Below are positions 36,818 through 47,526 of a stretch of DNA of 64,000 nt, piece after piece; position 1 is the first letter of the stretch, and each line of letters opens with the position of its first letter. The notes under the pieces were generated by a model that was not told the DNA's origin, searched no databases, and saw only the letters and a list, made by a program, of their open reading frames with translations. The DNA is from Tetrahymena thermophila SB210. Taxonomy: Eukaryota > Ciliophora > Oligohymenophorea > Hymenostomatida > Tetrahymenidae. Made by a program: the position numbers and the translations under genes. Location of the stretch: assembly GCF_000189635.1 (NCBI RefSeq), contig NW_002476523.1:248001-312000 (forward strand), written 5' to 3'.

Positions 36818-39046
36818 ATGAAAAACTTAAATTTCATAATTCTCATAAGCTATATTTCATTTTCTGCTATAAAAGCCATTATTTAAGGTGATGAAACTGA
36901 TTGTTCTTATGATAACTAGAATTGCTCTGCATGTGGTTCAACTCCTGACATTTAGCAACTATTTACCTATAATTCAAATCAATCCTGTTATGTGACTGAT
37001 TGTTTAACTATTGGAAATGCCAAGAATGGTTGGATTTGCTATTCTTGTTTTAATAGCATTTAATAAGTTACACCGGGTCCATTTTTTGATGGTACAAACT
37101 GTGTTAATGAGTGCCCTTAAGGTTAATAAGCAGGAGATTTTTCAAGTTATATATGTGAAGTAGTAAATAGTGGTTAGGGGGTTAATTGTGATCAAGGTGA
37201 TCAAACTTGCAATGGATGTGGAAAAAACGTTTATTACGCTTACTAATTTAGATATAATAATAATGGAGATAATTTATGTTATGTTTTTGATTGCTCTCCT
37301 AACGCAGTTAAATTTTTAAATGGTTATGTTTGTAACTCCTGTAGTACAGCTCCTGGAAGTGGAAATATTCCAAAAGGTAAATTTTATGATCATAAAACTT
37401 GCACAGATACTTGCCCTCCAGGTTATAAAGCAGATTTATCAACTGGATTTGTTTGTTTAGCCCCGCCTAATCCAGGTACTTAAGTTTAATGCTCTTAAGA
37501 TTCTTAAACTTGTAATGGATGCGGAATAAATCCTGATACTGTAAGCATGTTTAATTATGTATCTGAATAAAATTGTTCTGTTATTGATTGCCATTACTAT
37601 GCATTTACATCTCTAAATGGTTGGATATGTAAATCTTGTGCCCTTGCCACTGGAAGTGATAATATCCTATAAGGTGAATTCTATGACCCAAATGCTAATA
37701 CTTGCGTTAAAAACTGCCCAATTGGAACATCAGCAAGTGCTAATACTAATTACATTTGCACACCAGTTCCAGTAGCGGTTCCATGCTCTAATGATTCTTA
37801 AACGTGTAAAGGATGTGGAAGTGATGCTACTATATAAGGCTAATTCAATTTTATGAGCGGAAATAATTGTATTGTTTAAGATTGCACTTAGGTCACTAAG
37901 TTTAATGGTTGGGTCTGTAATTCTTGTAGCTTTGTTAATACCAATACACCTTTATAAGGAAAATATTATAATGGTTCAAGTTGTACAGACAATTGCCCTC
38001 CTGGTTAATCAGCAAGTGCAGCTACTGGGTATACTTGTTAAGTAATCAATCCAGGGGTGCCTGTAGCATGTTCAAAAGATGTATAGACCTGTGGAGGATG
38101 TGGATCAACAAGCGATATCTAAAACTTATTCACTAAATTAAAAGGTACTTCATGTTAAGTTACTGATTGCTTTTCCAACATAATTGGTTCTAATTTGAAT
38201 GGCTGGATTTGTAATTCTTGTTAAAATGCTTCTGGTAGTGGTAATATTGCTGCAGGCTAATATTTTGATGGTAAAACTTGTGTGAAAAATTGTCCTATCG
38301 GTTAACAAGCATCTGCAGATACGGGATTTGTTTGCTAAAACCCTCCTAATCCTGGAGCTAATGTAGCCTGCTCTACTGATTCTTCAACTTGTGGAGGATG
38401 TGGAGTAACTAATGCCATATAAAATTTATTTACTCATGGAAAAGGAAACTTATGCTCTATCACTGATTGTAACTTGTCTGTGGTAGGATCTAATTTGAAT
38501 GGTTGGGTTTGTAATTCTTGTTAAAATGCTTCTGGTAGTGGTAATATTGCTGCAGGCTAATATTTTGATGGTAAAACTTGTGTGAAAAATTGTTCTATCG
38601 GTTAACAAGCATCTGCAGATACGGGATTTGTTTGCTAAAACCCTCCTAATCCTGGAGCTACTGTAGCCTGCTCTACTGATTCTTCAACTTGTGGAGGATG
38701 TGGAGCAACTAATGTCATATAAAACTTATTTACTCATGGATAAGGAAACGTATGTTCTGTCACTGATTGTAAATTATTTGTAGTAGGATCTAATCTTAAT
38801 GGTTGGGTTTGTAAATCTTGCAGTTTAGCTTCTGGTAGTAGTAATATTCCTGTAGGTTAATATTACGATGGAAAAACATGCGTAGCTGATTGTCCTAGTG
38901 GTCAATCAGCCACTGCAGATACTGGATATATGTGTAAAACATCATCTAATCCAGCTTCAGGAAATAATAACTAATCTACTACATCCGATACAAGTCTAAT
39001 AATTTATATTTTAGGCTTTGCTAATATTCTAAATTTATTATTCTGA
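36818..39046 (+). CDS. Surface antigen B, immobilisation-antigen-like, 7 Cys repeats
   Basis: Single exon of 743 codons (742 aa) ending in TGA. The signal peptide is MKNLNFIILISYISFSAIKA. Seven ten-cysteine repeats follow with the same grammar as gene A, then a hydrophobic GPI-type tail (LIIYILGFANILNLLF). An ATG seven bases upstream is out of frame and was not used. The last two complete repeats are offset by exactly 300 bp and differ at only a few bases. In one of them the usual NCP proline is Ser. Upstream and downstream flanks are paralogous to those of A and C. It probably serves as an alternative surface coat, which is inference from the family. Confidence 0.88.
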
Positions 39047-39479
39047 TATTTTAGATATTTTAGATTCATTATAAAATAAATAGATTTTATCACTTATTAA
39101 TATATTTATTTATTTATGTATTCATATAATATAAATATTTTATTAACCAATTTTTTTATTTTTTAATATTTAAAATATCTCTTTTATTATTTATTTTAAA
39201 ACATTTAAATTTCACAAAAAATTTGAGAATTTAATCATAATAAATTTATCTAATTTAGAGTAAATTTATTTTTAAAATAATAAATTTTCATAAATTTAAA
39301 TATCAAATAAAAGTATAAATATGATGTTTAATTAATAATAAATAAATCAACTATATTCTAAACAAATTTCTATCTCTGAAAAAGGATAATCTAAATCCCT
39401 TTAATCACTGATTTATTAAACATTTTAAAATTATTTTTTTTTCTAAAATCCAATTAATCTAATTTATAATACCCCGAAG
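39047..39479. other. 3' flank of antigen B
   Basis: AT-rich DNA paralogous to the 3' flanks of A and C up to about 39400. No gene is seen. Confidence 0.45.
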
Positions 39480-39862
39480 TATAGCAAGATGCCATTCAAA
39501 AATTCCGTCATTTGGATGTCACTTATTTTGAAATATATTTTTTATTTATTTATTAAAAAATCTGATTTTTATAATTTATAATAGAATTATAATTAATTAA
39601 TAATTTAATTTATTATAATTTAAAAAATACCGTAATGATCCAGACCTCGTCCCTCGTTATTCGGGAGAAACGAACGAGTTTTTAAAAATGTAAAAAAATT
39701 ATTTATTTTGAAATTATAATAAATTAAATTATTAATTAATAATAATTTTATAATAAATATATATATATATATCAAATTTTTTAATAAATAAATAAATAAA
39801 AAAATCTATTTCATAAAAAGTGGCATGCAAATCATGAAATTTATGTATGGCAACTTGCTATA
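39480..39862. mobile_element. TA-flanked inverted-repeat element 1 (MITE-like)
   Basis: A 379-bp element begins TAGCAAGATGCCAT and ends ATGGCAACTTGCTA, with TA on both sides. The two halves are imperfect inverted copies for about 190 bp, so the whole can fold back. The centre carries a GC-richer hairpin (CTCGT...TCGTT with AACGA...ACGAG). It has no coding capacity. The TA flanks suggest Tc1/mariner-type mobilisation by a transposase elsewhere. It shares the 12-mer GTATGGCAACTT with element 2. Confidence 0.72.
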
Positions 39863-40477
39863 TTAGAGATATTATAAATATTCCTAAAATTACAGAACTA
39901 AAACAGAAAAATCTACTTATAAACATTATTTTTATAAAATTTAAGAACATTAACTATTAGAATTTTTTCAAATAGGACTAAATAAATAACTAACCATATC
40001 TAATTCCTACTATATATATTTTTAAGCCTTTGTTTTAAATACAAATATTAAATTTAAATAGTGAAATTTAAATATATTTTTCTGTGATATCTCTTCATAA
40101 AACCAAATTATAAATTTATATTTGATAATTAATTAATTATTATATTTATTTGTTCTTTTTATCCATTTATAATTAATTAATAAATTAATCAAATTTAATA
40201 AATTGCTATTCAATATTTTTGAAAAATAAATAAATGATATAATAGATTAAAAAATATAACTAATTAGAAGAAGTAATTATTAATTTTTATATTAATATCC
40301 TTTAAATTTATTTTAATTAATAAAAAAAGTTTTTAAGGTCTTCATATTTACCTCATTAGATTCTCCATATTGATCTCAAGTATATTTAATTAAAAGATAT
40401 TATTTTTTTTATTATTAATATATTTTGTATATTTAATTTTCAATTTTTTAAATAAATAATTTTTATAATAGAAATTA
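39863..40477. other. AT-rich sequence left of the assembly gap
   Basis: No gene and no trace of the LRR exon-intron unit that fills the right side of the gap. The 5' exons of the LRR gene are therefore not visible here. Confidence 0.5.
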
Positions 40478-40577
40478 NNNNNNNNNNNNNNNNNNNNNNN
40501 NNNNNNNNNNNNNNNNNNNNNNNNNNNNNNNNNNNNNNNNNNNNNNNNNNNNNNNNNNNNNNNNNNNNNNNNNNNNN
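40478..40577. other. Assembly gap (100 N)
   Basis: Exactly 100 N, the usual placeholder for a gap of unknown length. It sits at the left edge of a tandem repeat array, where short-read assembly tends to break. Confidence 0.98.
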
Positions 40578-40650
40578 TTTGTTAATTTTATTTATTATTA
40601 ATTAATCTTATTATTTCATATTTTTTTTTCATTTTTCCCTCCTAATTAAA

Positions 40651-40963
40651 TAGAGTGAAATGCCGCCTTTTTAATTTATAAAAGGCGAAATGCAATATAT
40701 CTTAATAACTTAATATAAAGCTAAATTAGCTTAAAATAGCTTTATTTTTGAGTTTATAGAAAGCTTTAAATTCAGAAAATGTCAAATTTGAAATTATATA
40801 TACCACATATTCTTATATAATATCATTTTTTTGAAAAATATAAATTTTGAAAACCTAGGATGGAAAAAAACACATAAAAAATATTTAAAATTTTAATTTT
40901 ATAAAATATAAAAACTGGTATATTAAACTCGCTTTTTGTAAATTTGTATGGCAACTTACTCTA
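40651..40963. mobile_element. TA-flanked inverted-repeat element 2, inserted in an LRR intron
   Basis: A 309-bp element begins GAGTGAAATGCC and ends GGCAACTTACTC, flanked by TA on both sides. The surrounding sequence (CCTAATTAAA before, TTTAATGATATATTTTTTC after) is the standard LRR intron (CTAATTAACTATTTAATGAT) split at its TA. It contains an inner hairpin with CGCCTTTT and AAAAGGCG arms. No coding capacity. The end sequence relates it to element 1. Confidence 0.75.
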
Positions 40964-40998
40964 TTTAATGATATATTTTTTCTTCAATATTTAAAAAG

Positions 40999-43900
40999 GT
41001 CTAATTAAATTGGTGCAATTGGTGCATCACGCTTAGGTTCTGGTTTAGCAAAATGCATTAATCTCTCAAATTTGACACTTGACCTTTAGTAAAAACAGTT
41101 TATTTATTTTGGATTGTGATATTTTTAATTATAAAAACTAATTAAAAACAATAAAACTCTTTTTTCTTTTTCTTTTTATCGTGCTTGTTTTTTTTTGTAT
41201 TTTCTTTGTTAATTAAGCTCATCATTTATTTTAAACTTTTGCTTTTATTATTAATTAATCTTATTATTTCATATTTTTTCTTCATTTTTTCCTTCTAATT
41301 AACTATTTAATGATATATTTTTTCTTGAATATTTAAAAAGTAACAATAAAATTGGTGATGAAGGTGCATCAGGTTTAGGTTCAGCTTTAGCAAAATGTAT
41401 TAATCTCTCAAATTTGACACTTTACCTTTAGTAAAAACAGTTTATTTGTTTTGGATTGTGATATTTTTAATTATAAAAACTAATTAAAAACAATAAAGTT
41501 CTTTTTTCTTTTTCTTTTTATCGTGCTTTTTTTTTTTGTATTTTCTTTGTTAATTAATCTCATCATTTATTTTAAACTTTTGCTTTTATTATTTATTAAT
41601 CTTATTATTTCATATTTTTTCTTCATTTTTTCCTTCTAATTAACTATTTAATGATATATTTTTTCTTTAACATTTAAAAAGTTCTAATTAAATTGGTGAT
41701 GAAGGTGCATCAGGTTTAGGTTCTGGTTTAGCAAAATGCATTAATCTCTCAAATTTGACACTTGACCTTTAGTAAAAACAGTTTATTTGTTTTGGATTGT
41801 GATATTTTTAATTATAAAAACTAATTAAAAACAATAAAGCTCTTTTTTCTTTTCCTTTTTATCGTGCTTGTTTTTTTTTGTATTTTCTTTGTTAATTAAT
41901 CTCATCATTTATTTTCAACTTTTGCTTTTATTATTAATTAATCTTATTATTTCATATTTTTTCTTCAATTAACTATTTAATGATATATTTTTTCTTCAAT
42001 ATTTAAAAAGTTCTAATTAAATTGGTGCAATTGGTGCATCAGGCTTATGTTCAGCTTTAGCAAAATGCATTAATCTCTCAAATTTGACACTTTATTTTGG
42101 GTAAAAACAGTTTATTTATTTTGGATTGTGATATTTTTAATTATAAAAACTAATTAAAAACAATAAAGTTCTTTTTTCTTTTTCTTTTTATCTTGCTTGT
42201 TTTTTTTTTGTATTTTCTTTGTTTATTAATCTCATCATTTATTTTAAACTTTTGCTTTTTTTATTAATTAATCTTATTATTTCATATTTTTTCTTCATTT
42301 TTTCCTTCTAATTAACTATTTAATGATATATTTTTTCTTCAATATTTAAAAAGGTCTAATTAAATTGGTGATGAAGGCGTGTCAGGTTTAGGTTCTGGTT
42401 TAGCAAAATGCATTAATCTCTCAAATTTGACACTTAATTTTGAGTAAAAACAGTTTATTTGTTTTGGATTGTGATATTTTTAATTATAAAAACTAATTAA
42501 AAACAATAAAGTTCTTTTTTCTTTTTCTTTTTATCTTGCTTTTTTTTTTGTATTTTCTTTGTTAATTAATCTCATCATTTATTTTAAACTTTTGCTTTTA
42601 TTATTAATTAATCTTATTATTTCATATTTTTTCTTCATTTTTTCCTTCTAATTAACTATTTATTGATATATTTTTTCTTCAATATTTAAAAAGGTCTAAT
42701 TAAATTGGTGCAATTGGTGCATCAGGCTTAGGTTCAGCTTTAGCAAATTGCATTAATCTCTCAAATTTGACACTTTACCTTTAGTAAAAACAGTTTATTT
42801 ATTTTGGATTGTGATATTTTTAATTATAAAAACTAATTAAAAACAATAAAGTTCTTTTTTCTTTTTCTTTTTATCTTGCTTTTTTTTTTATGTATTTTCT
42901 TTGTTAATTAATCTCATCATTTATTTTAAACTTTTGCTTTTATTATTAATTAATCTTATTATTTCATATTTTTTCTTCATTTTTTCCTTCTAATTAACTA
43001 TTTAATGATATATTTTTTCTTCAATATTTAAAAAGGTCTAATTAAATTGGTGATGAAGGTGTGTCAGGCTTAGGTTCTGGTTTAGCAAAATGCATTAATC
43101 TCTCAAATTTGACACTTGACCTTTAGTAAAAACAGTTTATTTATTTTGGATTGTGATATTTTTAATTATAAAAACTAATTAAAAACAATAAAGCTCTTTT
43201 TTCTTTTTCTTTTTATCTTGCTTGTTTTTTTTTTGTATTTTCTTTGTTTATTAATCTCATCATTTATTTTAAACTTTTGCTTTTTTTATTAATTAATCTT
43301 ATTATTTCATATTTTTTCTTCATTTTTTCCTTCTAATTAACTATTTAATGATATATTTTTTCTTCAATATTTAAAAAGTTTAAATTAAATTGGTGATGAA
43401 GGTGCGTCAGGCTTAGGTTCTGGTTTAGCAAAATGCATTAATCTCTCAAATTTGACACTTCACCTTTAGTAAAAACAGTTTATTTATTTTGGATTGTGAT
43501 ATTTTTAATTATAAAAACTAATTAAAAACAATAAAGTTCTTTTTTCTTTTTCTTTTTATCTTGCTTGTTTTTTTTTGTATTTTCTTTGTTAATTAATCTC
43601 ATCATTTATTTTAAACTTTTGCTTTTTTTATTAATTAATCTTATTATTTCATATTTTTTCTTCATTTTTTCCTTCTAATTAACTATTTAATGATATATTT
43701 TTTCTTCAATATTTAAAAAGGTCTAATTAAATTGGTGATGAAGGCGTGTCAGGTTTAGGTTCTGGTTTAGCAAAATGCATTAATCTCTCAAATTTGACAC
43801 TTAATTTTGAGTAAAAACAGTTTATTTGTTTTGGATTGTCATATTTTTAATTATTAAAGCGAATAAAAAAAAAAATATATTTGAATTTATTTGATAGCTT

Positions 43901-44126
43901 TTATTTGATTTATTTTTTTATCTTTTTTATTGCACTAATATTATTTTATTTATTAATCTAAAGAATAATTTTTAATTTAAAAGTTTATTGTATTTTGATA
44001 TTTATTTAAAATTTACACAGATTTATTTTATAATTTTTTAGCTCAATGAATATATCATAAAATTTGAAAGTAAAAAGCAAGTATCGTAAATCAAAAAGAT
44101 TAGTTGTCTTTAATTTTAATTTCTGA
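40999..44126 (+). CDS. Leucine-rich-repeat protein, 3' part, nine duplicated 90-nt exons
   Basis: The 5' end is missing in the assembly gap. Nine exons of exactly 90 nt are seen: 40999-41088, 41341-41430, 41682-41771, 42011-42100, 42354-42443, 42694-42783, 43036-43125, 43379-43468 and 43721-43810. A terminal exon, 44042-44126, follows and ends in TGA. Each exon starts and ends in the same codon phase, so any number can be joined. Each encodes one 30-residue LRR of the ribonuclease-inhibitor style: xNQIGDEGASGLGSGLAK, then CINLSNLTLDL. The terminal exon encodes a basic cap containing KVKSKYRKSKRLVVFNF. Introns of about 240-250 nt are nearly identical between units, including their TTTAAAAAG acceptors and GTAAAAACAG donors. 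LRR proteins of this wording are abundant in Tetrahymena, often with an N-terminal kinase or other domain. That part cannot be seen here. Expression is unproven. Confidence 0.75.
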
Positions 44127-45229
44127 TGATAAACAACTGGTGAAAAAGGATTAATATTTTGAAAAAGTGTTTTTAACCTAAAATATAAATTTATTTATAG
44201 ATGCTATTATTGATTTTAAATTTATAAATATCATTCATATTTTTGTTTGTAAATAAATTATTTATTTATTAAAAATAAAAAAATTTAAAAATTAAATTTA
44301 CTTAAATAAATTAAATCCTCTTAAGCAAACCCTCCGAATTCTCCAAAAACGATCAAATAATTTGGAACTTTTAGTTTAATATTATATCTTATTAAATTAT
44401 ATAAATACCAAGCTTTTATAAGCCAGTCATATTTTTAATCTTAAATATTATCCATGAATCATATTTCTATCTTTTTTTTTTCATCATAATTAATTAATTA
44501 GATACCATGATTTAAATAAAACCTCAGGGAGAAATCAAATTTTACTTTTTATTTTAATTTTTGTGGTTTTAAGGAATAAATTTTATTTGCCATTTGAGTG
44601 AAGTGGATGACTATATTTTTTTAGATTTATATTAAATATTTTTGTAAAGCAATTCTCAATTTTTAATCAAATTCAATAACTTCCAAATTTAAATTATTAT
44701 GAAAACATTTTGTTATTATGAAAGCAATTCACTTATAAATCAAAAACTATTTGTAAATGAGTAATTAATTTGATATAAATCAAGTATTTTATTTTTAAAA
44801 TAAGTTGTAAAATTAATATTTCTAATATCTTGAATAAATAAATGACATATTATGTAACTTATTTAATTGTATTATTAATAAATTATTTAAAAATAAAATC
44901 AATTTGATTATGTAACAATGTTTGCTTACAAATTAATTTTCTTCTTTTTAACCAGCATTCAAATTAAGTAAAAGAAAATAGGTAAAGTAAATCTAAAATT
45001 AATATGAAATTTTGTTAATTGAAAAAATTATAAATTCTAAAAATAAGTAATAGTTTTTAATAATCAGATGCAACACATAATTTTTAAAATAAATTTATTT
45101 GTTTAATTTTAAAATAAGCATTTTATTTGTTTCTATTATTTTTGATTAATACCTTTTTAATTATGGTTAATATTCAAATTTTAAAACTATAACAAAATTA
45201 TTATAAAATAATCTAAATATTGCTTCTAT
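44127..45229. other. Spacer between the LRR gene and the antigen C block
   Basis: AT-rich, no gene seen. It includes the 3' flank of the LRR gene, part of which recurs after the relic exon at 51165. Confidence 0.5.
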
Positions 45230-47526
45230 TATATTTTAGATAATACATTTTATTAATATTGAATTCAAAATAATTATGTTATTTACAGTTGGGGGTTTTA
45301 ATTTTGTGATCTGCAATATGTTATGAAGGAATTAATCATTTATCTTTTTCAGAATTGATAAGAAAATTAATAACAAATAAATTATATAACTTATTTGATA
45401 AATGTAATCAAATTTCAAAACAGAATACGTGAATCTGAAATAAATATATTTAACATTTCGCTATCATTTTTCAAAGTAAATAAAAAACCTATCGAAAAAA
45501 AAAGAATAGCTAAATTATTAACTTTAAAAAAGGTAGAATTATAATTAAATTTTTATTTTATATTTTTCAAATAATAATGTAAAAAAATAACTTTTTAATT
45601 ATAATAAGATATTTATTATTAAATTAATAACACTCTATACACCAAATCACAGATCAGCTAATTTACTTATTTTTTACCTAATCTTTAGATATCTCTTTTA
45701 TCAATTAAATAAATAGAATGCTCATTTGATTTGTTAAAAAGATCAAAAGACTAAGTAAGGAAAAAAGAAATAATTACCATTTTAAGACATGAATATTAAC
45801 AAATAATCTAAATAGTTTTCAAATAATTATCAGTGATAAAACTTTATAAAAATTTCTTTGATATTTTAATATTTATATACCTTGAAATATAACTTAATGG
45901 ATATTTAACTAGCTGATGTTGGTTGTCATAAATTGAACAATAAAAAAATATATCACACATTAGATATAAAATATATAAATTACTAAAGCCTGAAGAATCA
46001 CGTTACACCTGATTTAATTTTTTTTTAAATTAATATAAACATCAATTTATTTATTTAAGTTACAAATAATAAATAATCTTTTTTTAGATATTGTAAACTG
46101 ATTAGATAGAAGATCAGTTTACATTATTAATAAAAATTTAAATTGAAACATCTTATCTGTTTGCTGTTATGATTAGAATAATCTCTATGGATTGAAAAAA
46201 TATATTATAAAATATTTATTCAGATTATTCATACTTACTTATTAAAAATAATCTTTTTTTAATATAAAATAAAGAAATTTAAATCAAAAATATTTTATAA
46301 AATATTTTTATTTTATAAACATTAAAAATTTGCAAAAAAATAAATGCTTGTCAAATAGATTCAAATGAATCTGTAAACTAATTTCTTCGCTTTAATCTAT
46401 TTTCTTAATTACACAATTTTATTCTGAAAATTCACTATTAGTTAATAACTTATTCAGAATTGATTAGAATTTTTAAGAAAGAATTAATTATATAACTTAT
46501 TTATTTATTTATTAAATATATCTTCAAGTACGATTTTCTTAATTAAAAACTGATTCTTCAATTTGTATTTTTTAAAAGTGAAACAATTATTTTTTTATTT
46601 GTTTTTCGCTATCATGCTTTCAAGCTAAAAACAATAACTTAATATATTTATTTAGGTTATTTTTTTATATTACAAATGGACAATAAATAAATACAATTTT
46701 TTTAATTTATCATTATTTTAAGATGTTTTTAAATATAATTTTAAATGGAATTCATATAAAGTGCTTTTATTGTAAGAATAATAGATGACAGTCATATTTT
46801 GATTTGAAAGACATATTTAAAAAAATTTTGAAAAAATAAAATAATTATTTTTACTCTTTTTAAAACAACCATAAATATCCTCAATATATTAAAATTCATC
46901 TATTTTCAGATTAGATCAAAGTAATTAAATTTTGAAAGATAACATTTAAAGAATTGGTAGGATTAATTTAATTATTTTTTGTAATTTAAATTCTGTATCA
47001 TAATAAATACAGGAAAGTTGCTTGTGTAAGCTAAAAAGCGTTATTACGTTAATGTTAGTAATAATTATAATAATACTATAAATATTTTCAGGTTAGTATA
47101 GCTCTGTAATCTGATTTCTTTAATTATAGATATCTGAATTAAATATATTGTAATTTAGAATACACAGTTAAGAATGAAATACCTCTGCAAAATTTACGTG
47201 ATTTTTTAATTTTTCAGGAATAAAAAATATTTTATATCTTCATAAAGATAATTTTTTTGAATATTTATAGTAGATAAATTTTGTTTTAGAAATCATTTTT
47301 GTATAAAAAATAAAAATTTTTAATTTTAAATAAAATAATTGTGATTTTTGTATCTTATGATTTTTAAAAATCAAATTGTTGATTAAATAATTTAAAAGAA
47401 ATATTTAAAAAATTAATATTATATTGACAGTTTCAAATTCATCATTAAATATTATTAGTGTTTTACAGTTTTCTGAAAGTTAGTAATTATATTAACTAAA
47501 AAACATTAAAAATAATCTTATTTAAA
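45230..47526 (+). other. Upstream region of antigen gene C
   Basis: Non-coding DNA paralogous to the upstream regions of A and B. It has CAGTTGGGGGTTTTAATTTT at 45286, CAGAATTGATAAGA at 45350, TTCAGAATTGATTAG near 46450 and ATTATTAGTGTTTTACAGTT near 47451. Confidence 0.6.

Noticed and set aside
36811-36910. Alternative upstream ATG for antigen B at 36811
   Set aside because: It reads out of frame into a short non-antigen peptide; the ATG at 36818 gives the family signal peptide.
39480-40963. An autonomous transposon with transposase
   Set aside because: Neither inverted-repeat element is long enough or open enough to encode one, and no DDE-type protein is seen nearby.
40999-43860. Regular ~340-bp repeats considered as a CRISPR-like array or satellite
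   Set aside because: The spacing is too large for CRISPR, the organism is a eukaryote, and each unit holds a splice-bounded LRR exon in constant phase.
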